Of a stretch of 64,000 nt of DNA, positions 7,302-16,144 are shown in pieces. The stretch's first letter is position 1, and each line of letters opens with the position of its first letter. Position numbers and translations under genes: made by a program. The notes below the pieces were generated by a model that had not been told where the DNA came from, made no database searches, and worked only from the letters and a program-made list of their open reading frames with translations. Source of the DNA: Candidatus Nitrosopelagicus sp. (GTDB lineage Archaea > Thermoproteota > Nitrososphaeria > Nitrososphaerales > Nitrosopumilaceae); NCBI GenBank assembly GCA_028345095.1, contig JAOMCQ010000001.1, positions 1 through 64,000 on the forward strand, in the 5' to 3' direction.

Positions 7302-7318
7302 AATGTTCAATGAACATT
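7302..7318. promoter_or_regulatory. Perfect 17-base palindrome, candidate operator
   Basis: AATGTTCAATGAACATT is an inverted repeat with 8-base arms around one central A. It lies 28 bases before the TTG start of the surface-protein gene, just downstream of a TATA-like ACATATAG. That is where a repressor would block transcription initiation of the surface-protein operon. No similar site was found near the divergent cupredoxin start. Confidence 0.45.
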
Positions 7319-7345
7319 TATCCATCCAATTACTGTGAGCTCTAA

Positions 7346-8809
7346 TTGCAAAAAACAAGATTAATTTTATTATCATTCACAATATTTTCTTTATTTATCG
7401 TTGGGATAATTCCAATTTCATTATCAGATAATAGCGAATCAAAGGAAATTATAATTAACATTGAACCTCCACATGGTGAATTTCAAGAAACACCTACAAA
7501 AGATGAATCTGAATCTCCAGAAAATAATTCAGGTGGTTCTGGAAATGGTCCAACTTCATTTGTCACAGGGAGTAATTATGCTTTAAATGGAATTCCAATT
7601 CTAATTAACACTTCTGAGGGTGTTAGATTAAATGATCAATTAACTGATCAAGAAGACTTGAAAAAACTTGAACAAATACACGGAGAAAAATTTTGGGAAA
7701 GGGTTGATCAATTAACATATGATCATTATGGACTTGCTAATGCAATGTTTGATCCAAATACCAAAAATTCATATTTTGCAAGTGGAGGAAAGCATTCTGA
7801 AAATATAAACTCTAATTTTGAATATTATGTTCTTGAAAGAGGATATGATCCACGTGAACCTACTAAAATTCCAAACAATGTCTTCACTCCTACGAAATAT
7901 GATCTAGCTAGAGCAGTTATGCAAAAAGCTCAAGATGTTAATGCAAATAATTTGAATCTTGATACAATAAATGAATTAAATCTTGAAGTGTTATCTCCCA
8001 ATGCATTTCAGATGACTGATGAACAAGAAAATATGATGTATCACTCTGATGTTGAAAATAGAGCTTTAACAATTTTACAAGATGTTTTACCTTCCCTTTC
8101 ATCAGGTTCAAATTCTGATAATCCAAATTCTCAAAATAATGATGGTATGTCAAATCAACAAAGTCGACCACTAACTTCTATGCCTGGAAATTCTGAAAAC
8201 AATTCTATGCCTCCTTCAGTATCAACGCCAACACCAAAAATTAATGAAGAAATATTTCAAAATACTGAACATTTGAAAAATATGATTTCAAAGGAAAACT
8301 TTGAACCAAATTATGAAACTAATACTGAATTGATAATTCCTTTAACTGAAATCTTACTATCTATCATACTGGCAATTTTGACATCTATTGGTATTTTTAT
8401 AATTAGAAAACTTAACAAGAAACCAAAAAAATTAGTTGCTCCATTAGTTACAATTTCTCCAATAGATTATATCGATGAAACAGAAAAATTACTTGATTCT
8501 GCAAATCTCCTGTATAAATCAAAACAAATCAAAGATGCATATGAAAGATTTAGCCAGGCAATACGTTTCTATTACTCATATCATTATAATCTGAAACGTG
8601 AAGTTACAACTTTTGAAACTCTAACTGAAATCCAAAAAATCAGCAAATCTGAGTATAAAATAGTCTATGATTGTCTTGTGCTTTGTGGAATCATTGAATT
8701 TGCAAAGCATCATGAGAACAAAAATGATTTCAGAAAATGCATGAAAAATTTCTCTCAACTTATCAAAAATACCGATAAGACTGTATCACTTTCAGGTGTT
8801 TTCGATTGA
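7346..8809 (+). CDS. Secreted, membrane-anchored surface protein with helical cytoplasmic domain
   Basis: A 487-residue protein: signal peptide (residues about 1-27), a long extracellular part rich in Asn, Ser and Pro with many N-x-S/T glycosylation sites (a low-complexity linker at about 250-300), one membrane helix at about 329-353, then a Lys-rich stop and a cytoplasmic domain of about 130 residues. The cytoplasmic domain (AIRFYYS, IIEFAK, NFSQL) is homologous to that of the protein at the left edge of the window. Only a TTG start is available. It overlaps the next surface-protein gene by 4 bases (TTGA), so the pair is co-translated. Function unknown; the layout suggests a surface structure linked to a cytoplasmic partner. 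Confidence 0.8.
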   Translation: MQKTRLILLSFTIFSLFIVGIIPISLSDNSESKEIIINIEPPHGEFQETPTKDESESPENNSGGSGNGPTSFVTGSNYALNGIPILINTSEGVRLNDQLTDQEDLKKLEQIHGEKFWERVDQLTYDHYGLANAMFDPNTKNSYFASGGKHSENINSNFEYYVLERGYDPREPTKIPNNVFTPTKYDLARAVMQKAQDVNANNLNLDTINELNLEVLSPNAFQMTDEQENMMYHSDVENRALTILQDVLPSLSSGSNSDNPNSQNNDGMSNQQSRPLTSMPGNSENNSMPPSVSTPTPKINEEIFQNTEHLKNMISKENFEPNYETNTELIIPLTEILLSIILAILTSIGIFIIRKLNKKPKKLVAPLVTISPIDYIDETEKLLDSANLLYKSKQIKDAYERFSQAIRFYYSYHYNLKREVTTFETLTEIQKISKSEYKIVYDCLVLCGIIEFAKHHENKNDFRKCMKNFSQLIKNTDKTVSLSGVFD

Positions 8810-11367
8810 TTAAAGTCTATTCAATTATAATTTTTTCTGTTTTCCTTCTATTTTCATTGCCACCAACATTTGGTGATGAATCCGAAAATACTACATGTAC
8901 TGAAAATTGTTCAAATGTATCTGGAACTGAAAATTCCTCTGATATTGAAAGACCAAATTTTTACAAAATCATGAATCCTGATGTTCACATTAATTTTTCA
9001 AATAGTACTCATTGGGAAGGACTGTCTTCTGCAGGTGATTATTGGAATATTAAAAATGGTGAAGGACATTTTTTATTAAATGCCGAAATTAAACAGCTAA
9101 ATTCTGCAACTTTTGATTTAAATCCACTTTTAGAATCTGATGTTGGTGATGATTGGGTATTACGTTACAAATTAAAAATAGATAATTATGAACAGGGAAC
9201 AAATTCAAAATGGTCTGAATTACTTATAGGATTGTTCTCCGAATCTGTAAATGGTCTAACTCCTCAATGGGGTGTTGGTGCAGCATTTCTTAACGGAGAC
9301 GATACTAAATATACAAATCTAATGTATGGATTTGGAACATACAATGAGTGGCATTGTTGTCCAATGAAAGGAATGTTAGAAAATACGAATTCACTTCCTG
9401 GAAAAAATAAAATTTGGTGGGTAGAATATGTAAAAGATGGTGATACTTTCACCGTTAGACTCTTTGAAGATAATGATTTTAGAAAATTAATAGAACAAAG
9501 AAGTTTTACTGGATGGACTATTGATGGATTAAGATTTCTTAAAATTTTTCCATTAGTTGAAGATAATTATGCAAATGGTCACATGTATGGCCGAATTGAT
9601 GATATTAAATTTTATAATCATGAAACCACTGTTTATCAACCTGATAAAAAACCAATTCCAGATGCCCTAAAACCAAAATCATATGAAGACATGTTGAAAG
9701 AAGCATATGGCTCTGATTATGCACAAATTGAACCTATACCTGAAGAAATTTACACTTCATCAATTCCTGCGTGGTTTAAAGAAAAAGTTTCTTTGTGGGC
9801 AAATGATCAGATTCCAAATAATGAATTTTACAATATCGTTAAAGATCTTGTAATTAACGATAAAATGTTAGTAGAGGAATTATCTCTTGCATATGGACAA
9901 AAACTTGACATCACATACAAACCTCAAACTATTGAAATCCCAAAAGACAAAATCTGTTCTGTTTGTATCATGGAAAAATTCGTTCACCTAACTTGGGAAA
10001 TTCCTAATGGATTACCTAAAACTGCTAGTGCAATAGTTGAGATAACAAGTCCTCAAAATGAAATCACGAAATTCACTACCAGTTCTAAAGAAGGTTTAAC
10101 ATATCGTGTCACAAGTGATTTTTCTCCCGGCTTATACCAAATAATGATCACATATGGTAATCATACATTTGAAATTTCTCCTATACTCTTAACTCATGAT
10201 GAAATTCCAAAAATCCCATTTTGGGTAAAATATAATTCAAGTAAATGGGTAAATGGTGAATTAGAAGAAACTGAATTTATTGATTCTCTGATATTTCTCA
10301 TACAAAATGGGGAAATAACTTTTAATCATAGTATATTTGTCAAAAAAGAATCTCAAATAATAACTACTCCTCAAGAAAAACTTGAAGAATTTTTTCCAAG
10401 TCATGAAGAAATAAAAGAAATATCCCCTGAATTACCTCCTCCTCTTTGGGAATATTTGGTAACTAGTGATGCACTTAGACTTGTCAATATGGATTATGTC
10501 AGTGTACAAAAAATTCTTGAAGATAGAACTAGAACATTTGATCCAATATACAAGAAATATGCTGTACCATTCACAATGATTCAAATGTATGAATTTGATT
10601 CCAATGAAATTGCAAAAGAGTTCATTGAAGAACAAATTTGGACTAATAATGTACTCATAAAGGGAACCGTTACTGATGATGAATTAAGTTATAGTGATTA
10701 CATGTATCAACGAATATTTGAAAATGCTGATATGAGTGGTACATCTGAATTTACTGGTGATTGTTTGTATTATATGACAAACCATGCTGGTGGTGCGGTC
10801 ATGGATGAAACTCACTTTCTGCAATGTGTTCTAAATGAAAAAGTGATTCAAATCTATTTGTATGAGGATTATCATATTATCGATAAAAAATTCACTTTTG
10901 ATTTAATGGATATAATTCTAAAGAAAATAAATAACAAATCTGGAATTGAATCTGTCAATAATGTACTTGAGCTTGACAATATTGTAACTACTCACTCAAA
11001 CAGTCAACCATCAACTTCCAGTCAACCATCAACTTCCAGTCAACCATCAACTTCCAGTCAACCTAAAATGGATAGTACAGATCCTGAGATTTCAGGCATG
11101 ACTGTTGGTATTCATAACTTCGTTTGTAAGAAAGATGATTTTGGAACTATAACTATGGCTGGTCAATTTGTTAATGGCCAAAATTCATTTGAGCAGGTAA
11201 AAGTTGATATCTCTATAGAATCCTATAATGGTTCTATATTGGCATATGGCACTGATTATGTTTTGAAAATAAATCCATATGAAACACGAACTATTGATGG
11301 TTATGTGTTTGTTGAAGAACCATTCCACAAATGCAATGCAACAATTGATTGGAAAAACTCTCAATAG
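8806..11367 (+). CDS. Large secreted protein with concanavalin-like region and SQPSTS repeats
   Basis: An 853-residue protein with a signal peptide (IIIFSVFLLFSLPPTFG). Residues about 60-270 (DDWVLRYKLKIDNYEQ..., GRIDDIKFYN) look like a concanavalin/LamG-type beta sandwich. Two related short segments near 320 (IPAWFKEKVSLWANDQIPN) and 470 (IPFWVKYNSSKWVNGEL) match a helix-pair motif often seen in thaumarchaeal secreted proteins. A Ser/Gln/Pro/Thr linker of three and a half SQPSTS repeats precedes a final beta domain ending in HKCNATIDW. No C-terminal membrane helix is visible, so it is released, held by the coupled upstream protein, or bound to the S-layer (inference). TTG start. Confidence 0.8.
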   Translation: MIKVYSIIIFSVFLLFSLPPTFGDESENTTCTENCSNVSGTENSSDIERPNFYKIMNPDVHINFSNSTHWEGLSSAGDYWNIKNGEGHFLLNAEIKQLNSATFDLNPLLESDVGDDWVLRYKLKIDNYEQGTNSKWSELLIGLFSESVNGLTPQWGVGAAFLNGDDTKYTNLMYGFGTYNEWHCCPMKGMLENTNSLPGKNKIWWVEYVKDGDTFTVRLFEDNDFRKLIEQRSFTGWTIDGLRFLKIFPLVEDNYANGHMYGRIDDIKFYNHETTVYQPDKKPIPDALKPKSYEDMLKEAYGSDYAQIEPIPEEIYTSSIPAWFKEKVSLWANDQIPNNEFYNIVKDLVINDKMLVEELSLAYGQKLDITYKPQTIEIPKDKICSVCIMEKFVHLTWEIPNGLPKTASAIVEITSPQNEITKFTTSSKEGLTYRVTSDFSPGLYQIMITYGNHTFEISPILLTHDEIPKIPFWVKYNSSKWVNGELEETEFIDSLIFLIQNGEITFNHSIFVKKESQIITTPQEKLEEFFPSHEEIKEISPELPPPLWEYLVTSDALRLVNMDYVSVQKILEDRTRTFDPIYKKYAVPFTMIQMYEFDSNEIAKEFIEEQIWTNNVLIKGTVTDDELSYSDYMYQRIFENADMSGTSEFTGDCLYYMTNHAGGAVMDETHFLQCVLNEKVIQIYLYEDYHIIDKKFTFDLMDIILKKINNKSGIESVNNVLELDNIVTTHSNSQPSTSSQPSTSSQPSTSSQPKMDSTDPEISGMTVGIHNFVCKKDDFGTITMAGQFVNGQNSFEQVKVDISIESYNGSILAYGTDYVLKINPYETRTIDGYVFVEEPFHKCNATIDWKNSQ
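11002..11063 (+). repeat. 18-bp in-frame tandem repeat (3.4 copies)
   Basis: The unit AGTCAACCATCAACTTCC occurs three times in full with no mismatch, followed by 8 bases of a fourth. It encodes SQPSTS, a flexible and possibly O-glycosylated linker of the secreted protein. Perfect identity implies recent slippage, so copy number may vary between strains. Confidence 0.9.
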
Positions 11368-11396
11368 ATTGTTAAATTTCTTATAATTATCTGGAA

Positions 11397-12452
11397 TTAT
11401 TCTACAATGTCTGTTCTAAGCTGACCACATGCAGCTGATATTTCTGTACCTTTTTCAATTCGAATAGTACAATTTACTCCTGCCTCCGATAAAATTCGTT
11501 TAAATTCAAACACTCTACTTTTTGATGGTCGTATAAAATCTCCTGCAGTTGGATTTATTGGAATTAAATTAACATGTGAACCATTACCATGTAATAATTC
11601 AGCAAACTCTTGTGCAATTTCACGTGAATCATTAATTCCTTCCATTAATGCATATTCGAATGTTACGCGCCTTCCAGTTTTTTTAAAATAATAATGCCCT
11701 GCGTCAATAATCTCTTCAACAGAATTTGGTGTTGCTGTTGGAACTAATTTTTTACGTAATTCATTATTTGGAGCATGAAGTGATATTGCAAGTCCAATCT
11801 GGAGATTTTCTTCAGCTAATCTCTCTATTCCTGATTTAATTCCAATTGTTGAAATTGTTATATGTCGTTGACCTAATCCAAATCCTCTAGGGTCTGTTAA
11901 AATTTTTATGGCTCTAATTGTTTCATCATAATTTGCCATGGGTTCTCCCATTCCCATAAAAACTAAATTTGTTATGTGCTCTTTTCTTTGTTCTATAATT
12001 TCTTCAAAATGTATTACTTGTGATACTATATGCTCTGCTTTTAGATTTGTATCAAAACCCATTTGTCCGGTAGCACAAAATGTGCATCCCATCGCACATC
12101 CAATTTGAGTTGAAACACATACTGTTGATCTTGGTAATCCTCCAATCTTTGATGACGCATACTGCATCAGAACTGTTTCAACAGATTTATCATTACTTAG
12201 ATTAAGTAAAAGTTTTGTAGTATCGCCATCCTCACTTGTGATTCTATGAATTTCTTGTGCTGAACCTATTGTATATCCTGCATCAACTAATTCTTCAATC
12301 ATGGTTTTTGGAAGCTGTTTAATGTCTGCAATATTTTTAGGAAATTTGTAATAAAGTGGCATCAAAATTTGATCAGCTCTATATCTATCATATCCCATAT
12401 CTATTACCAATTTTTCCATTTCTTCTGGAAGTAATCTATAGAGATCAGTCAT
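11397..12452 (-). CDS. rlmN: Radical SAM 23S rRNA/tRNA adenine C2-methyltransferase RlmN
   Basis: A 351-residue radical SAM enzyme of the RlmN/Cfr family. The CxxxCxxC cluster reads CAMGCTFC near residue 118. The signature MGMGEPMANYD follows, and the C-terminal catalytic Cys lies in AACGQLRTD. An N-terminal helical RNA-binding domain (residues about 1-90) is present and the length is normal. The enzyme methylates C2 of an adenosine (A2503 in bacterial 23S rRNA, and some tRNAs). Its presence in an archaeon suggests ancient exchange with bacteria. It stands alone, convergent with the surface-protein gene. Confidence 0.92.
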   Translation of the reverse strand: MTDLYRLLPEEMEKLVIDMGYDRYRADQILMPLYYKFPKNIADIKQLPKTMIEELVDAGYTIGSAQEIHRITSEDGDTTKLLLNLSNDKSVETVLMQYASSKIGGLPRSTVCVSTQIGCAMGCTFCATGQMGFDTNLKAEHIVSQVIHFEEIIEQRKEHITNLVFMGMGEPMANYDETIRAIKILTDPRGFGLGQRHITISTIGIKSGIERLAEENLQIGLAISLHAPNNELRKKLVPTATPNSVEEIIDAGHYYFKKTGRRVTFEYALMEGINDSREIAQEFAELLHGNGSHVNLIPINPTAGDFIRPSKSRVFEFKRILSEAGVNCTIRIEKGTEISAACGQLRTDIVE

Positions 12453-12549
12453 ATCATTTTTTAAACCTTAGATTGATATTATAATTTAACTTTTAATATC
12501 ACGTAATTATTGTGAAATTTTTTTATAACCAAATAATCAAAAATCTTAT

Positions 12550-12918
12550 GTGATTACCGTTGACTGTCATGAAGTAGAATCAATTCAAAATGAATTACTA
12601 ATTTATGTTGCAGATAATGTTGCAGCTATTCCAAATATAAAATATCATGAATTTGTATTATCGCCTATAGAAGAAAATGATATAATTGACACAAATGAGG
12701 TAGTTACGTCAATTAAGGAATTCTTGGATTCCATTGGGGAAAAGAGAAACTTTGCAGTAATTTCTAGAGGTGATATAATATCAATAGAATCTATTTCTGG
12801 GAAAACTATTGAACGTGATGCAAAATCTTCTGAAGGTCTATTTTCATGTCCACATTGTGGCCATGTTACTCCCTATGAAACCATACATAATACGCACATG
12901 AAGATACATTATTTTTAA
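12550..12918 (+). CDS. Archaeal C2H2 zinc-finger protein
   Basis: A 122-residue protein with an alpha/beta N-terminal domain of unknown type (residues about 1-95) and a C-terminal finger CPHCGHVTPYETIHNTHMKIH. The ligand spacing C-x2-C-x12-H-x3-H is that of a classical TFIIIA-type finger. The single finger at the end may bind nucleic acid or protein. GTG start; the ATG two bases earlier is immediately out of frame. Monocistronic, with short AT-rich flanks. Function not known. Confidence 0.75.
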   Translation: MITVDCHEVESIQNELLIYVADNVAAIPNIKYHEFVLSPIEENDIIDTNEVVTSIKEFLDSIGEKRNFAVISRGDIISIESISGKTIERDAKSSEGLFSCPHCGHVTPYETIHNTHMKIHYF

Positions 12919-12948
12919 AAATTATTTATGTGCACATTTGTTCACTCT

Positions 12949-14175
12949 TTAATTTTCATCTGTTTTCACTGCCACTTCTCTTCTATAATCCATCTTCAAC
13001 CAAATTGGTGTGATTATAGTTGTGACTGCTACCATGAGAACAATTGTTGTGTATACATCTCCTGTTAACACTCCTGATGATAATCCCACTCCTGCAACAA
13101 TCAATCCAACTTCTCCTCTCGAAATCATTCCTATTCCTACTCTCATTCCTGCAGCTTTATTTTTCAAAAATAAGATTGATGGTAATCCACATCCAAATAA
13201 TTTAGTTGCAATTGCTATTGCAATTACAACCGCACTTAACATTAACACGTCCAGGTTTACAGTTCTAAAGTCTACTTGCGCACCAATTATTGCAAAGAAC
13301 AATGGCGCAAAAATCAATCCTATCCTACTAATGAAATTCTCTATTTTTTCAAATACTTTTGTAGCTGATAATGCCATTCCTACTGCAAACGCTCCGACAA
13401 TTGGTGATAATCCTAACATACCTGCAATTGCTGCAGCACCAAAGAATGATGCAGTTGCTATTCCCTCTACACTTCCTGTTGCTTTCCAAATTCTAGGTGT
13501 GATAACTTTTGGAATTACGAAAATCGCTGTAATTAATATCGCTGCAAAGAATCCTAATACCTTAAGAATCGTAAATGTAACATCTACCAAATCAATATTG
13601 TCTATTGCTTCTGCACCTCCAAATGATGTTACAACTGATAATACTGCAATTGCAAGAATGTCATCCACTACTGCCGCGGCAATAATTAATCTCGCTTCTG
13701 GTGATTTAATCTTATTAAACTCCTTTAGTACTTGAATTGAAATTGCTATACTAGTTGCAGTAAGTGCGGTTGCAATCATCATTGCCTGTAATGCATCAAA
13801 TCCAAATGCCTGGAATACTAACAGTCCTGCAAAAAATGGAACTACTACACCTAGGGTTCCTACTGTAAATGATGCCTTTCCACCACGCAAAAATTCTTTT
13901 GGTGTCATCTCTAATCCTGCCATAAACAAAATTACAATTGCACCAATTTCTCCAAGTGTTCTAAGTTCTGGTCCGATTTGTAAAATTGATTCTCCTGTAT
14001 CTGGATGAAGCAAAAATGCTCCTAATGCAAATGGCCCAATAATCATTCCTGCCAATAATTCTCCTAGCACGATTGGCAGCTTTATTCTACTGAATAATTC
14101 ACCCATTAGCTTTGCAGCTGCCAGTAAGATTCCTACTGCAATGATAACTTCAATGAAGCCTGCTTCTGCTGCCAT
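12949..14175 (-). CDS. CPA2-family cation/proton antiporter (KefB/NapA-like)
   Basis: A 408-residue protein with about 12-13 membrane helices and the Na+/H+ exchanger domain: LPIVLGELLAGMIIGPFALG near residue 35, TATSIAISIQVL with AAAVVDDILAI near residues 140-170 (the DD pair is the ion-binding aspartate motif), and ISRGEVGLIVAGVGL near residue 350. No RCK/TrkA-N domain is attached, unlike KefB/KefC. Likely role: pH and sodium or potassium homeostasis of a marine cell. The exact ion cannot be read from sequence. Confidence 0.87.
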   Translation of the reverse strand: MAAEAGFIEVIIAVGILLAAAKLMGELFSRIKLPIVLGELLAGMIIGPFALGAFLLHPDTGESILQIGPELRTLGEIGAIVILFMAGLEMTPKEFLRGGKASFTVGTLGVVVPFFAGLLVFQAFGFDALQAMMIATALTATSIAISIQVLKEFNKIKSPEARLIIAAAVVDDILAIAVLSVVTSFGGAEAIDNIDLVDVTFTILKVLGFFAAILITAIFVIPKVITPRIWKATGSVEGIATASFFGAAAIAGMLGLSPIVGAFAVGMALSATKVFEKIENFISRIGLIFAPLFFAIIGAQVDFRTVNLDVLMLSAVVIAIAIATKLFGCGLPSILFLKNKAAGMRVGIGMISRGEVGLIVAGVGLSSGVLTGDVYTTIVLMVAVTTIITPIWLKMDYRREVAVKTDEN

Positions 14176-14249
14176 TATCTAATATTTTTAGAATTACGTC
14201 ATATAAGCCAAATCTAGTAAAATTTTCTAAGACAAGATGTTATTGATTT

Positions 14250-15278
14250 CTATGCAATTTTTAATTTATTAATAAAAACACCTTTGTTTTTACCAATTTT
14301 GCCAATTTCATAAGATTTCATCTTATGTTTGGTGATAATCTTTTGAATCCCTCTGACTTGATTTTCTGGTGAAATGATACAAAATCCTACTCCCATGTTG
14401 AATGTTTTGTACATTTCTTCATTTTTAACGCCTGTATCTTCTATTAATTGCATTAATGCTGGAGTCTTTGGCATGTTATCCAAATGATATCCTATATTTT
14501 TCAATCTCAATAATTTTGTAAATGATCCTCCTGTGATGTGTGCTAATCCGTTAATCTTACATTTCTTTAGTGCCTCTAAAACTGGCTTAACATAAATCTC
14601 GGTTGGACGTAAAAGTGCGTTACCTAAATTTCCAACTCCTTTGATGTTATCTTTGACTGAATATTTTGACAAAAGTGCTTTTCGTGCTAGTGAATATCCG
14701 TTTGAATGTAAACCTGAACTCCGTATTCCGATAATTACATCATTTGGTTTTATTTTATCTCCCAAGACCATCTCTTTTTTTGAAAGCATTCCTACAACCA
14801 TTCCTGCAAGGTCAAATCCAAAACCTTTGCCTGAAATCAAGTCAGACATTATTGCCGTCTCTCCTCCTACAATTGGCATTGCTGATTTTTTTGCGCCCTT
14901 GACCAATCCTGATACAATTTGTTTGAATATTTTTTGATCATTTTTGTTTGCAGCGATATAATCTACAAATGAAATTGGTGTTGCACCTATACAGATTATA
15001 TCATTAACATTCATTGCAATACAATCTATTCCAATTGTATCATATTTTTTCAATATATTTGAAATAATCACTTTTGTACCAACACCATCGGTATGTGTTG
15101 CTAATAGTTTTCCTCCAGGAATTTCAACAATACCTGCATAATGACCAAAACCATGTTTCATCTTGGCCATTTTTTGTAGATTATGTGTTGATTTTATTAA
15201 TTTACCAATTGCATGTTGACTCTTTTTTATTTCTGAAATGTCGACTCCTGCTTTTTTGTAACTTATTGCCATATCCAT
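14250..15278 (-). CDS. purM: Phosphoribosylformylglycinamidine cyclo-ligase (AIR synthase)
   Basis: A 342-residue enzyme for step five of purine synthesis, closing the imidazole ring to give AIR at the cost of ATP. Family motifs are present: SYKKAGVDI at the start, THTDGVGTK near residue 60, MNVNDIICIGATPISFVDYIA, GGETAIMSDLI, GLHSNGYSLARKAL and HITGGSFTKLLRL. Start at Met1 or Met3. It lies 4 bases downstream of the PAC2-family gene on the same strand. purN, which acts earlier in the same pathway, is elsewhere in the window. Confidence 0.94.
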   Translation of the reverse strand: MDMAISYKKAGVDISEIKKSQHAIGKLIKSTHNLQKMAKMKHGFGHYAGIVEIPGGKLLATHTDGVGTKVIISNILKKYDTIGIDCIAMNVNDIICIGATPISFVDYIAANKNDQKIFKQIVSGLVKGAKKSAMPIVGGETAIMSDLISGKGFGFDLAGMVVGMLSKKEMVLGDKIKPNDVIIGIRSSGLHSNGYSLARKALLSKYSVKDNIKGVGNLGNALLRPTEIYVKPVLEALKKCKINGLAHITGGSFTKLLRLKNIGYHLDNMPKTPALMQLIEDTGVKNEEMYKTFNMGVGFCIISPENQVRGIQKIITKHKMKSYEIGKIGKNKGVFINKLKIA

Positions 15279-15282
15279 TCAC

Positions 15283-16008
15283 CTACATGTACATATTTGA
15301 ATCAATTTTTTTATGTTCAGAATACTTATCTGATAATTCTCTTAAATCTACACCAATCTGTTTTTTCTGTTTCTTTAAATTTTTTGTATTAATCTGCGTT
15401 TCATATACTCTATTCACTGCGTCAATAATTGTGGCAGCTGCCACAGGATCTGGTGTCGCTTCATCTGCTTTAACAAGTAATGCTATTCCTCTAATCTTCC
15501 TAATTAGGCATTCATTTAGTATTCCGCCAGAAATTCCGGTAATGAATCCCTGAGGAATCATTTGGATATCATTTTCTTCCATAACTCTACACAAGTCAAC
15601 TTCTGCTGCAAAGAATGCATTTCCATCATGTTTTTTATCTGCAACTCCATCTAAAACTATTATTTCGGTTGAGCCTTTTTTCTCAGCCCAATCTAAAATT
15701 GCCATAGCTATATTGTAAATCCCATCCTTACTGATTATTATTTCACAAATTATTGCACAAATACTTCCATCGTTATTTGAATAAATTCTGAATGGATGTC
15801 TTAGTCTACCTTGCATGAATACTGTTGATGGAGGTAAGTGTTTTGAACGTAGAAATCCTATCTCTTTCATATCTAATTCATTAATCATATGATCTATTGC
15901 TATGGTTCCGACTAGTCCTGCTCCCACAAACCCGACAAAAATGGTAGGATTTTCTAATTTATTTTTCCCTACTTCGTAGATCTCTGCTTCTGGTATGTTA
16001 GACTGCAA
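15283..16008 (-). CDS. PAC2-family protein (proteasome-assembly-chaperone-like)
   Basis: A 241-residue protein of the PAC2 superfamily: NPTIFVGFVGAGLVGTIAIDHMI near the N-terminus (shortened), LRHPFRIYSNND, a central IIVLDGV strand and GGILNECLIRK near residue 180. Archaeal PbaB-like members form homomultimers; some bind the proteasome, others have unknown clients. The last 25 residues are basic and polar. Only a TTG start is available. It precedes purM in the operon. Confidence 0.82.
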   Translation of the reverse strand: MQSNIPEAEIYEVGKNKLENPTIFVGFVGAGLVGTIAIDHMINELDMKEIGFLRSKHLPPSTVFMQGRLRHPFRIYSNNDGSICAIICEIIISKDGIYNIAMAILDWAEKKGSTEIIVLDGVADKKHDGNAFFAAEVDLCRVMEENDIQMIPQGFITGISGGILNECLIRKIRGIALLVKADEATPDPVAAATIIDAVNRVYETQINTKNLKKQKKQIGVDLRELSDKYSEHKKIDSNMYM

Positions 16009-16059
16009 TGTTTTATTGATTATGTTTTGTTTAATTACTTGTTCGCTTGATGAAGAAAT

Positions 16060-16143
16060 ATGTCTCGTGGAATGATTCGTATAATTATTTTTGGAACTGG
16101 TTCTATACTGTTTGTTTTGTTATATGCATCACGAATATTTTGA
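16060..16143 (+). CDS. Possible 27-residue single-helix membrane peptide
   Basis: A short frame MSRGMIRIIIFGTGSILFVL... with an arginine-containing N-terminus, one hydrophobic helix and a short basic end (ASRIF), closed by TGA. It fills the gap between PAC2 (divergent) and the winged-helix gene (convergent). The positive-inside layout is convincing for a micro-protein, but length alone makes it uncertain. I have no family for it. Confidence 0.35.
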   Translation: MSRGMIRIIIFGTGSILFVLLYASRIF

Positions 16144-16144
16144 T

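Noticed and set aside
11002-11063. Short tandem repeats considered as a CRISPR array
   Set aside because: Units are contiguous with no spacers and keep the reading frame of a protein; no cas gene is present.
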